A stretch of 64,000 bases of DNA from Mycobacterium parmense. Its GTDB lineage: Bacteria; Actinomycetota; Actinomycetes; Mycobacteriales; Mycobacteriaceae. How positions within the stretch are numbered: the first letter of the stretch is position 1; every line of letters starts with the position of its first letter. The stretch covers positions 620,001 through 684,000 of the forward strand of contig NZ_AP022614.1 of the NCBI RefSeq assembly GCF_010730575.1, written 5' to 3'. The position numbers were made by a program, and so were the translations under genes. Below are positions 50,680-59,077 of the stretch, in pieces. The notes under the pieces were generated by a model, which was given only the letters and a program-made list of their open reading frames with translations, had not been told where the DNA came from and made no database searches.

Positions 50680-51612
50680 CTAACCGGCCAGGTCGGCGAA
50701 TAATGGCGTGCTCAGATACCGCTCGCCGAAGCTGGGCAGCACGACGACGACCAGCTTGCCGGCGTTTTCGGGCCGGCGAGCCACTTGCAACGCGGCGACC
50801 ACGGCCGCGCCCGAGGAGATGCCCGCCAACAACCCCTCCTCCCGGGCCAACCGCCGGGCCATCTCCAGCGAATCTTCGTTGCCGACCGTGATGACTTCGT
50901 CGACCAGATCCATGTCGAGCACCGGCGGGATGAATCCGGCGCCGATGCCCTGGATCGGGTGCGGCCCCTTTTGTCCGCCGGAGAGAACCGGTGAGGCGGC
51001 CGGTTCAACGGCCACGAACTGCGCTGAAGGCTTGCGTTCCTTGATCACCTGGGCGACGCCGGTGATGGTGCCCCCGGTACCCACACCGGAGACGAAGAAG
51101 TCGACCTTTCCCTCGGTGTCCCGCCACACCTCCTCAGCGGTGGTTTCGCGGTGGATCGCCGGATTCGCCGGGTTCTCGAATTGCTGAGGTATGAAATACC
51201 GTTGGTCGCTTTTGGCCATCTCTTCCGCCTTGGAGATCGCGCCCGCCATACCGTCGGCCCCGGGTGTCAGAACGATCTCAGCGCCGAATGCGCGCAACAA
51301 CATTCGTCGCTCCGTGCTCATCGTATCCGGCATGGTCAGCACGCACCGGTAGCCGCGCGCGGCGCAAACCATCGCCAGCGCAATGCCGGTATTCCCGCTC
51401 GTCGGCTCCAGGATGACCGTGTCGGGTTTTATCAGTCCTGCCTGCTCGGCCGCATCGATCATCGACACTCCAATGCGGTCTTTGACGCTGTTCGCCGGGT
51501 TGAAGAACTCCAGCTTGGCGACGACGTCTGCGACCGCGCCTTCAGTGACCCGGTTGAGTCGGACAAGGGGCGTGTTCCCGATCAGTTGCGTGACGTCATC
51601 GGCAATGCTCAT
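50680..51612 (-). CDS. cysK: O-acetylserine sulfhydrylase (cysteine synthase A)
   Basis: A 310-residue PLP enzyme that condenses O-acetylserine with sulfide to cysteine. The PLP lysine is in [10 protein letters not shown], the substrate loop is [12 protein letters not shown], and the phosphate-binding loop is [10 protein letters not shown]. It is very close to M. tuberculosis CysK1 (310 residues). It is second in a compact operon, 9 bp after the TQXA-like gene and 2 bp before cysE. Confidence 0.96.
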   Translation of the reverse strand: MSIADDVTQLIGNTPLVRLNRVTEGAVADVVAKLEFFNPANSVKDRIGVSMIDAAEQAGLIKPDTVILEPTSGNTGIALAMVCAARGYRCVLTMPDTMSTERRMLLRAFGAEIVLTPGADGMAGAISKAEEMAKSDQRYFIPQQFENPANPAIHRETTAEEVWRDTEGKVDFFVSGVGTGGTITGVAQVIKERKPSAQFVAVEPAASPVLSGGQKGPHPIQGIGAGFIPPVLDMDLVDEVITVGNEDSLEMARRLAREEGLLAGISSGAAVVAALQVARRPENAGKLVVVVLPSFGERYLSTPLFADLAG

Positions 51613-51621
51613 GAATCTTCC

Positions 51622-52896
51622 TTAAGCAATATCGGTTCGGGACTCTTCGGCGTGCCAGACGATGTCGAATTCGATGGCCACGTCGGTGGGCACGATCAGG
51701 GCGATGGGTGTCAGTCGATGTTGGGTCCCCTCCATCGCGACGCCGGTCAGGACTCGCCCGGCGAGGCCATGCGGTGTTGTAGCTGTCATTGTGGTCGCCG
51801 ACGCGCCGGGCGCCGGGCGCAGGTAGAAGTCGGTGCCAGGCTCGATGATGCCGCCGATCTCTAGACCCTCGGTGTCGACAAGCCTGTGTCCGGCAGCGAC
51901 ACTGAGCGTCAGTGGGATTGGCACTTGGAACGGTCCTATGAGTTCTGCCTCGGCGGTTGCTTGATTATCGACCAGTTGAAGTTCGTCCGTATCGGTTATG
52001 GCTTTGCGTGCCCCGCTCAACAAGTAATTGTAGAGGTGCACGATCCGGTCGGCATTGGGGTAATGGCGGGCACCGGTCAGCCAGAAGCGAACGTGGTCGA
52101 CCACCGCGGCGGCGGCGGTCGTCGCGACCAAACGGTAGTAGCGGTAGCCGCGCCCGCCGCGCCCGTGACTGCTGCCCGAGAGCGTGGTGGCCACACCGAG
52201 CGTGCGCCGATGGCGGCCCTCGCCGGCGCCGGCAATGAATGACGATGTGGAAATGTCCTGCCAGGTAAGGCCGTTGGCTGACTTCTGCAGCTTCAAGTTG
52301 ACCTCGGCATCAGATGCCACCCACACGGAGTAACCACCGATCTGCGGCTCGCCGTCGAACTCGAAGGTGATCACCGGCCCCGGGGCCCGGCGTACCGCGA
52401 CCGGAACGTTGAGAGGCCGGGTACCCAGGTTCAACCCGTTGGTGAAATGCCAGATCGAGGCCTGGGTCGCGGCAATCGCTTCGTGTTCGCTGATGTTGGC
52501 CGGTCCCAGTGGATAGCCCGCCCGGCGCACTCGGCGGCTCAAGTGGGCGATGGGTTGCCTTGGGAAAGAGTTGCGCAGAATCCAGTCCACCCCTGCTTCG
52601 CCGCCCCGGATGCGCAGATGCGGAAGCGCAGACCACGAGCCGAGGGCATAGCGCGATGGATGGTGGGGCGCGATACCCGTGAAGTCCAGCGAGTACGCAT
52701 CGACGTTGGGGTTGACCCTGATGAGGTCGGTGCGCGCGCTGCTGCCGTCCTCAAACACGACTTCGTCCACGGTGTGGGAGTAGGTGCCACCGCGGTAGCG
52801 CGTCATGTGGGAGAGGTCGGTGGCCGGCCGCATCAGTATGCGATGCGTCGTCGCCACCTGCGCCGATGCTCGGCTGCACATGGGTAATACGGTCAT
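51622..52896 (-). CDS. TQXA (thioester-like) domain protein lacking the thioester cysteine
   Basis: A 424-residue protein. The first half has the TQXA architecture of Gram-positive thioester adhesins: TYSHTVDEVV, AYSLDF near 67-72, and AIAATQASIWHFTNG near 140-155. In active domains the first motif contains Cys (YCxD), which bonds to the Gln; here it is Ser, so a thioester should not form. The rest is a beta-rich, galactose-binding-like region. I see no signal peptide and no LPXTG sorting signal, so it may be cytoplasmic. It opens the cysK-cysE-trx operon and is divergent from the encapsulin gene. The start is uncertain; ATG 52806 is an alternative. Confidence 0.75.
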   Translation of the reverse strand: MTVLPMCSRASAQVATTHRILMRPATDLSHMTRYRGGTYSHTVDEVVFEDGSSARTDLIRVNPNVDAYSLDFTGIAPHHPSRYALGSWSALPHLRIRGGEAGVDWILRNSFPRQPIAHLSRRVRRAGYPLGPANISEHEAIAATQASIWHFTNGLNLGTRPLNVPVAVRRAPGPVITFEFDGEPQIGGYSVWVASDAEVNLKLQKSANGLTWQDISTSSFIAGAGEGRHRRTLGVATTLSGSSHGRGGRGYRYYRLVATTAAAAVVDHVRFWLTGARHYPNADRIVHLYNYLLSGARKAITDTDELQLVDNQATAEAELIGPFQVPIPLTLSVAAGHRLVDTEGLEIGGIIEPGTDFYLRPAPGASATTMTATTPHGLAGRVLTGVAMEGTQHRLTPIALIVPTDVAIEFDIVWHAEESRTDIA

Positions 52897-53256
52897 CGGA
52901 GCTCGATCTTCCTGAATGATTGACTACACCCACGTAACAGCCGCAGGCGTTCCGGTGATACCAGCCGGGCAAAGGGCGGGATTTCTACAGCGTCGGACGG
53001 CGTCAGGAAATCAACAACAACGACAACAACAGTCCAAGGCGAGGCGGCGCGTGAGGACAAGGCGCGGCTGTGTGGCCTGTTGCATAGGCCCCACTATATG
53101 GCATCCGAACCCGCCGGTTATTTCGCTCATTGGCGCTCCTAAATCTATCCCGCCGCATTTTGCTCGCTTACGCTCGGCGGGCGCGAGCACACAGCGTGCG
53201 CGAGCATCAGGCTGCCCGGCCTCGCCGCAGCATCGAAAAATGATGGAAGGGACGAG
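52897..53256. promoter_or_regulatory. 360-bp divergent control region between the TQXA and encapsulin operons
   Basis: No credible gene is present. It holds a CAA-rich run (53012-53030) and two mutually exclusive hairpins: CCCGCCG (53149-53155) with CGGCGGG (53175-53181), and TGCTCGC (53161-53167) with GCGAGCA (53183-53189 or 53200-53206). A strong GGAAGGGA ribosome site precedes the encapsulin ATG. It must contain promoters for both directions. Confidence 0.5.
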
Positions 53257-54180
53257 ATGACTTCTGCTCAAACCGAGTCTCAGGCACTCGGCGATCTTGC
53301 AGCCAGGCAGCTTGCCAACGCGACAAAGACGGTCCCGCAGCTCTCCACCATCACGCCGCGCTGGTTGCTGCATTTGCTCGGTTGGGTACCGGTGGAGGCC
53401 GGTATCTACCGCGTGAACCGTGTGGTGAACCCGGAGCAGGTCGCGATCCACAGCGATGAAGGAGTCGATACCGAGCAACCGCTGCCGCAGACCTACGTCG
53501 ACTACGAGACCAGCCCCCGCGAATACACGCTGCGCTCCATCTCGACGCTGCTCGACGTACACACCAGGGTCTCTGACCTGTACTCCAGCCCGCATGACCA
53601 GATCACCCAGCAGCTCCGACTGACCATCGAGACCATCAAGGAGCGTCAGGAATTCGAGCTGGTTAACAGCCCCGAGTATGGGTTGCTCTCGCAGGTGACG
53701 CCCGAGCAGACGATCCAGACACTGGGCGGTGCACCCACGCCGGACGACCTCGACGCGCTGATCACCAAGGTCTGGAAGACGCCGAGTTTCTTCCTGACCC
53801 ATCCGCTGGGTATCGCCGCGTTCGGCCGCGAGGCCACCTACCGTGGCGTGCCGCCGGTTGTCGTCAGCCTCTTCGGCGCACAGTTCATCACCTGGCGTGG
53901 CATCCCGCTGATCCCGTCGGACAAGGTGCCGGTTGAAGAAGGCAAGACCAAGTTCATCCTGGTGCGTACCGGTGAGGAACGCCAGGGCGTCGTGGGCCTC
54001 TTCCAGCCGGGCCTGGTGGGAGAGCAGGCGCCGGGGCTCTCGGTGCGGTTCACCGGCATCAACCAGTCGGCGATCGCGACCTACCTGGTCACCCTCTATA
54101 CGTCCCTGGCTGTCCTCACCGACGACGCTCTCGCCGTGCTCGACGACGTCGCTGTGGACCAGTTCCATGAGTACAAGTGA
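53257..54180 (+). CDS. Family 2A encapsulin shell protein (major membrane protein I)
   Basis: A 307-residue protein matching the M. leprae and M. avium major membrane protein I family. This is now known as a family 2A encapsulin, an HK97-fold shell that self-assembles into a nanocompartment. Segments such as QTYVDYETSPREYTLRSIST, VSDLYSSPHDQITQQLRLT and LFGAQFITWRGIPLIPSDK are typical. There are no transmembrane helices, so the old name is misleading. It overlaps the downstream cysteine desulfurase by 14 nt; in family 2A systems the desulfurase is the packaged cargo. The function is likely sulfur storage or controlled sulfur release. Confidence 0.9.
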   Translation: MTSAQTESQALGDLAARQLANATKTVPQLSTITPRWLLHLLGWVPVEAGIYRVNRVVNPEQVAIHSDEGVDTEQPLPQTYVDYETSPREYTLRSISTLLDVHTRVSDLYSSPHDQITQQLRLTIETIKERQEFELVNSPEYGLLSQVTPEQTIQTLGGAPTPDDLDALITKVWKTPSFFLTHPLGIAAFGREATYRGVPPVVVSLFGAQFITWRGIPLIPSDKVPVEEGKTKFILVRTGEERQGVVGLFQPGLVGEQAPGLSVRFTGINQSAIATYLVTLYTSLAVLTDDALAVLDDVAVDQFHEYK

Positions 54181-56146
54181 GTACCGAGCGGTAGACGCCG
54201 AGAGCGACCTGCCCATCAGCGCTGCGGAACTCGCCGCGCTGGCCAGCCAGCTCTACGCGGCAAGCATCCGGCCGGGCACCGACAGCCCTCCGCAGTCCGC
54301 GCCGGTGGCCCCTCGCGGCAGCGTGCCGGACACGACGGCGGCCGCCGCGGCCGGGCAGTCCGCGGCGGGCGCCGCTGATGTGTACCCGGGGCCGGTGCCG
54401 GCGTTGGGTTTCACCGACATATATGTTCCGGCTCCCACATCCTCAGAACCCGAAGCGCCACCGCAGGCGGTGCCCGTTGCCCCGCGGGGCAGCGTGCCGG
54501 ACACGACGGCGGGCGCAGCTGATGTGTACCCGGGGCCGGTGCCGGCGTTGGGTTTCACGGACATATATGTTCCGGCTCCCACATCCTCAGAACCCGAAGC
54601 GCCACCGCAGGCGGTGCCCGTTGCCCCGCGGGGCAGCGTTTCCCCGCCGACCAGTGATCTGAGTGCCTTCGCGGTGCCCCACGGGATCGTGCCGACGGTG
54701 CCCGGCGCGCTGGCCGGCTATGCCCCGACCGCCCCGGTGGGTCTGCTGGGCCCGAGCGGCTCCGTGCCGAACGCGCTGCCCGACGCACCGTCGGTGACCG
54801 ACCTGGGCTGGTCCAATGGCCCGCCATCCGGTGCCACGATCGCCTCGGGCGGAGACGAGGACAGCTACTACTTCCTGAGCGCCACCGAGAACGTTCCGCG
54901 GTTGCCGGACACGCACGAGGTGTTTGACGTCAATGCGGTGCGCGCGGACTTCCCGATCCTCAAGGAGGTCGTCAACGGCAAGCCGCTGATCTGGTTCGAC
55001 AACGCCGCGACCACTCAGAAGCCGCAAGTGGTGATCGACCGGCTGGTGCGGTTCTACGCTCACGAGAACTCCAACATCCACCGGGCCGCACACGAGCTGG
55101 CGGCGCGGGCCACCGACGCCTACGAAGAAGCGCGTGACACGGTGGCCGAATTCATCGGTGCTCCGAGCTCCGAGAACGTCGTGTTCCTGCGCGGCACCAC
55201 CGAGGCGATCAACCTGGTGGCGCATGCCTGGGGTGGAAAACACCTGCGACCGGGCGACGAGATCGTCATCACCCATCTTGAGCACCATGCGAATATCGTT
55301 CCTTGGCAATTGATTTCGCAGAAGACCGGCGCGATTCTGAAGGTGGCTCCGATCGATGACGCGGGCAACCTGTTGCTGAGCGAGTTCGAGGAGCTGCTGG
55401 GGCCGCGGACCAAGCTGGTCGCGGCCAGCCAGGTGTCCAACGCATTGGGCACGGTTGTCCCGGTGGAGAAGGTCGTGGAGTTGGGTCACCGGTACGGCGC
55501 CCGGGTTCTCATCGACGGCGCGCAGTCGATCCAGCACATACCGGTAAACGTTGCGGAGCTCGGCGCCGACTTCTTCGTGTTCTCCGGGCACAAGATCTAC
55601 GGGCCCACCGGGATCGGTGCGCTCTACGGCACCGAAGAGGCATTGACCGAGACGCCGCCGTGGCAGGGCGGCGGTCACATGATCGCCGATGTCACACTCG
55701 AACGGTCGCTGTATCAGGGGCCGCCCACCAAGTTCGAGGCCGGCACCGGAAACATCGCTGACGCCGTCGGCCTCACGGAGGCGCTGCGCTACGTGCAACG
55801 GCTGGGAGTCGAGCGCATCGCTTCCTACGAACACGCGTTGCTCGAGTACGCGACGCCTCGCCTGGCCGACATCCCCGGGGTTCGCCTGGTGGGCACAGCG
55901 ACTGAGAAGGCGAGCGTGCTGTCGTTCGTGCTAGCGGGACACGAGCCACTTGAGGTGGGCAAAGCGCTCAACGCGGAAGGCATCGCGGTGCGAGCCGGCC
56001 ATCACTGCGCACAGCCCGCTCTGCGCCGCCTCGGGCTGGAGGCCACCGTTCGCCCGTCGTTCGCGCTCTACAACACATTCGAGGAGATCGACGTCTTCCT
56101 ACGCGCTGTTCGCCGGATCGCCGAGGGTGGCACGAACGTCGGTTAG
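54167..56146 (+). CDS. SufS-like cysteine desulfurase with long N-terminal encapsulin-targeting region
   Basis: A 659-residue protein. Residues 1-250 are disordered-looking, Pro/Ala/Ser-rich, with an N-terminal ISAAELAALASQLYAAS helix and two near-identical 48-residue repeats. Residues 253-659 form a class V aminotransferase of SufS type. The PLP lysine is in SGHKIYGPTG (near 474) and the catalytic cysteine in RAGHHCAQP (near 611). It converts cysteine to alanine plus a persulfide. The extra N-terminus matches the cargo-loading region known from family 2A encapsulin desulfurases. The ATG at 54167 lies inside the encapsulin gene, so stoichiometry may be set by coupling. Confidence 0.92.
   Translation: MSTSEYRAVDAESDLPISAAELAALASQLYAASIRPGTDSPPQSAPVAPRGSVPDTTAAAAAGQSAAGAADVYPGPVPALGFTDIYVPAPTSSEPEAPPQAVPVAPRGSVPDTTAGAADVYPGPVPALGFTDIYVPAPTSSEPEAPPQAVPVAPRGSVSPPTSDLSAFAVPHGIVPTVPGALAGYAPTAPVGLLGPSGSVPNALPDAPSVTDLGWSNGPPSGATIASGGDEDSYYFLSATENVPRLPDTHEVFDVNAVRADFPILKEVVNGKPLIWFDNAATTQKPQVVIDRLVRFYAHENSNIHRAAHELAARATDAYEEARDTVAEFIGAPSSENVVFLRGTTEAINLVAHAWGGKHLRPGDEIVITHLEHHANIVPWQLISQKTGAILKVAPIDDAGNLLLSEFEELLGPRTKLVAASQVSNALGTVVPVEKVVELGHRYGARVLIDGAQSIQHIPVNVAELGADFFVFSGHKIYGPTGIGALYGTEEALTETPPWQGGGHMIADVTLERSLYQGPPTKFEAGTGNIADAVGLTEALRYVQRLGVERIASYEHALLEYATPRLADIPGVRLVGTATEKASVLSFVLAGHEPLEVGKALNAEGIAVRAGHHCAQPALRRLGLEATVRPSFALYNTFEEIDVFLRAVRRIAEGGTNVG
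54374..54639 (+). repeat. 144-bp tandem repeat in the desulfurase targeting region
   Basis: The unit beginning GCTGATGTGTACCCGGGG starts at 54374 and again at 54518. The copies are identical over about 120 bp except for one base (CACCGAC versus CACGGAC). A degenerate third piece (GCAGCGTGCCGGACACGACG) precedes copy 1. It encodes 48 residues containing PGPVPALGFTDIYVPAP, in frame. The near identity indicates a recent duplication. Confidence 0.92.
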
Positions 56147-56549
56147 GGGAGGTTGCCTGTGGCATGCGCTCTCGCTCAGTCCACAGGAAGTGCTAAACGC
56201 TTGGATCGCAACCGAACTCGCAGCAAGGGAGGGAGTGGCCCAAGTGGCGGGGCGGGGCCGGGCGGGATCGGTCCCGACCGGACCGGGGGCTCACACCGCT
56301 GCAGATGCCACGGGGGTCGCGTCGCGAGCGGGGAAGTCGTTCGAGAGCAGTCGTTTTCGCAAAAGTGAGGGCGATTCGAATCACGTTGAGTTAATCGCGC
56401 CGAGGCGCCAAGCAACTGGTCAGGCGTGTGCGGCCGGTCCGGAGTCGCGCTGCCGCCTTGTGAGTTCCAGGGACGCCGCGTTGGCTCTCGTTGTCACGTA
56501 TGTGAATTGCTTGTGCTCGCGGTTGCATCACTAGTCCCGGGAGTCGTCT
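56147..56549. other. 403-bp intergenic region, desulfurase to SfnB-like gene
   Basis: The frames here lack family features and ribosome sites. A small CGGTC-CC-GACCG hairpin near 56268 may terminate the encapsulin operon. The segment 56340-56400 is less GC-rich (TTTTCGCAAAAGTGAGG) and could hold the promoter of the next gene. Confidence 0.5.
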
Positions 56550-57782
56550 GTGTCACTGACCACCGCCAAAATGGCCGGCTCCGCGAACGTCCCGACGCCA
56601 TTGCGCGACCACTCGGCGGCCGTAGGCGTCGCCGAAGAGTTCGCCGCCGCCGTCAAGCCCGGTGCGGCTGACCGCGATCGGGTTGGTGCGGTGCCGCGCG
56701 CCGAGCTAGCCGACTTCGACCGTTCCGGCCTTGCGGCCATCACGGTGCCCGTAGGGCAAGGAGGCGGCGGGCTCGGTCCGCGCACCCTGGCGGACGTGAT
56801 CAGGGTGATCGCCGCCGCGGACCCGGCGCTGGCCCAGATTCCGCAAGGCCACTTCCTTGCCGTCGACGTCCTGCGCCTGCTGGGCACGCCCTATCAGCGG
56901 GATCGGATCCTGCCCGCGGTGGTGGAGGGCGGCCGCATCGCGCCGGTGGCGGCCGAGCGTGGCGGTCGCCATGCCCAGGATCTCAAGACGCGCCTGGTGG
57001 AAGACGCCCCAGGCTGGCGGTTGGAGGGCGTCAAGTACTACTGCACCGGGGCGATCACTTCGCGATGGCTTGCCGCGACCGCGCTGGACCCCGACGACCG
57101 CCTCGTGCTCGTTTTTCTCGATCGCGGTGCCCCCGGGGTGACCATCACAGAGGACTGGGCCGCAATGGGGCAGCGGGCCACGGTCAGCGGGACAACCACT
57201 TTCGACGGAGTCCGGGTCGACTCGCAGCTGGTGGTGCCTTACGGCACGGCATTCGCAGGCCCGCAGCTGCTCGGCGCGCGCACCCAGTTGGTCCACGCGG
57301 CCATCGAGGCCGGCATCGCCGAAGGCGCGTTGGCCGATGCCGGAGACTTCGTGCGCACACGTAGTCGACCGTTCTTCGAGGCCGTACGGTCGGGGAAGGT
57401 CAGCGCCGCCGCCGACGACCCCTTCATTCTGCGGGAATTCGGCAAGCTCGCTACCCAAACCCGCGCCGCGGTACAGCTCCTGTGTTGGGCCGCCGACGTT
57501 CTGGAGGACATCGGGCTTCATCCGGCAGACGCGGATGCCGCGGCGCGTGGGTCGATCGCGGTCGCCCAGGCCAAGGCATTCGCCAGCGACGTCGCCGTCG
57601 ACGTGGCCAGCCAGCTCTTCGCAGTGACGGGTACCAGCGGAACAGACCGGCGCTTTGCGCTGGATCGACATTGGCGCAACGCGCGCACCCACAGCGTCCA
57701 CGACCCCGTGCACTGGAAATATCATCACGTCGGGGCATGGGAAATCGCCGGTGTCGCGCCGCCCAACCACCCCCAGATTTGA
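56550..57782 (+). CDS. SfnB/DszC-type acyl-CoA dehydrogenase-like sulfur acquisition oxidoreductase
   Basis: A 410-residue flavoprotein of the acyl-CoA dehydrogenase fold. It has an N-terminal helical domain (LADFDRSGLAAITVPVGQGG), a mid beta domain (GVKYYCTGAITSRW) and a C-terminal helical bundle ending RNARTHSVHDPVHWKYHHVG. This is the SfnB/DszC branch, which acts as a flavin-dependent monooxygenase on sulfur compounds instead of dehydrogenating acyl-CoA; the usual catalytic Glu context of acyl-CoA dehydrogenases is not evident. It starts with GTG 56550 behind GGGAG. The neighbouring monooxygenases and cysteine genes support a sulfur-scavenging role. Confidence 0.87.
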   Translation: MSLTTAKMAGSANVPTPLRDHSAAVGVAEEFAAAVKPGAADRDRVGAVPRAELADFDRSGLAAITVPVGQGGGGLGPRTLADVIRVIAAADPALAQIPQGHFLAVDVLRLLGTPYQRDRILPAVVEGGRIAPVAAERGGRHAQDLKTRLVEDAPGWRLEGVKYYCTGAITSRWLAATALDPDDRLVLVFLDRGAPGVTITEDWAAMGQRATVSGTTTFDGVRVDSQLVVPYGTAFAGPQLLGARTQLVHAAIEAGIAEGALADAGDFVRTRSRPFFEAVRSGKVSAAADDPFILREFGKLATQTRAAVQLLCWAADVLEDIGLHPADADAAARGSIAVAQAKAFASDVAVDVASQLFAVTGTSGTDRRFALDRHWRNARTHSVHDPVHWKYHHVGAWEIAGVAPPNHPQI

Positions 57783-57860
57783 GGCCGCCGCGCGGGATCA
57801 GGCGCGGCTGCGAAGCCGTCCCTGGCTAGGCCTGAAATCAGCGGCTCGGCGGCGCGAGGG

Positions 57861-58662
57861 TCACGTCGGCAGCCCTTCCCTCGCGGCGTCGGCACGGTAG
57901 CGTTCCACCCATTCGTCGGAACGCTGGTCGGCTTGGCGCTCGAGCACCGGCTCGGGCGCCAGTCGTGGATCGAGCCCCAATTTCTGGAGGATTTGACCGA
58001 CCACCTGAGTCAGGTTCCGCCACAACGCCGGATATGGGACCTCCATCGGCTTGACGTCTTCTTCCACGAACCACTTTTGCCAGCCCTCCTCTTGGGCGCG
58101 CAACAACGTGACGACATGCGCGATCGCACCGGCATGGGAGGTCGCCCGCGCATCGCGCGCCGGATCGGGCCGGCCCCGCCAGCCACGGGTCTGCGCCGGG
58201 CGCCAGAACGAGACCGCCTGCGACACCACATCGGGGCGGTGGATGTGGATGAGGAGCGGTGTCTTGCCCACGACGTCGCGGATCGCGGCGAGTAAGCGAT
58301 CGCCGCTGCGTCCGGCAGGTTCTTCGCGCGGTTGAGCGACGAAGGTGTCTGGTTCCACATGAGCTTGCCACCCCACACCCCGTTGGGCGTCCTGCCGACG
58401 GTACGGATGTACTCCCGCCAAATTGAGGCCGGCGCCAGGTCTGGCGTCCCGGCGTCCAACGGATCGAGCGGGCGCAGTATCGTCTCGTCCTCGACGCCGG
58501 CGAACCACTCCCGCGGCTGCGGGGCCTGGCTGGTCGACGGCAAATATAGAAAAACTCGTGCGGTTCGCCGGCAACGCCGGTCGCGCGGAGCGATTCGACC
58601 AGCAGAGTGCTGCCGCTGCGTCGTGAGGCTAATACCAGATACGACGACGGACTTTCTAGCAC
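57861..58662 (-). pseudogene. Frameshifted Stf0-type trehalose sulfotransferase
   Basis: Three reading frames in turn give the M. tuberculosis Stf0 sequence as I recall it. The first has [20 protein letters not shown] and [10 protein letters not shown]. The second has [12 protein letters not shown] and [16 protein letters not shown]. The third has [28 protein letters not shown] and [13 protein letters not shown]. The shifts lie near 58545 and 58321, and each is explained by loss of one base. The start would be GTG 58662, with the PAPS-binding RSGST loop intact. Stf0 makes trehalose-2-sulfate from PAPS. Two separate lesions make a non-functional gene likely, though sequencing error cannot be excluded. 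Confidence 0.85.
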
Positions 58663-59077
58663 GCCGCGATTCTGACGAAAAGGTAAATTCGTCTCAGGTA
58701 ATCGAATTCCGCGCACACTGAATACAATCCTTGTGCGGAAAAATTGATCGAAACCACGATGTTTCGATGGCCGAGCACGACGGCTTGGCCGGGTTGCCGG
58801 TCGCGGGCTTGCGGAATGGGTGCGGCGGGTACGCCGGGTCGGGATTTCTTCTTTGAGCTGGCCAGTAACTTTCTCGTTGATCACAACTCTAACGACGACC
58901 ATGGCTTTGCCCGTAAATTCCTCGCGAAGTGTATGCGCCCAAAAGTGGGCAAGCCGTTGCATCTTGAACAAGGTTGGCCTTCCCAGGGCCAGGCTTATTA
59001 CAACCGGATCAACAATGCCGAGAAGTCGGGGGTTTTGGGTTGAGCCACGAGGGCAGCCGTTGGGCTGAGCAAGCTCG
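58663..59077. other. 415-bp intergenic region upstream of the mce operon
   Basis: Short frames are present, but none has a family signature or ribosome site. The first ~90 bp are AT-richer than the surroundings. The region probably contains the mce operon promoter. I found no clear repressor operator. Confidence 0.5.

Noticed and set aside
53257..54180. Annotation as an integral membrane protein (major membrane protein I)
   Set aside because: No transmembrane helices are visible. The sequence fits the HK97-type encapsulin shell; membrane association in old preparations fits large particles.
55950..56534. Possible gene after the cysteine desulfurase
   Set aside because: Most of the frame is a shadow of the desulfurase; the part beyond it has no ribosome site or recognisable family.
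58744..59043. 99-codon plus-strand frame before yrbEA
   Set aside because: No family similarity, no ribosome site, and base use unlike the coding neighbours.
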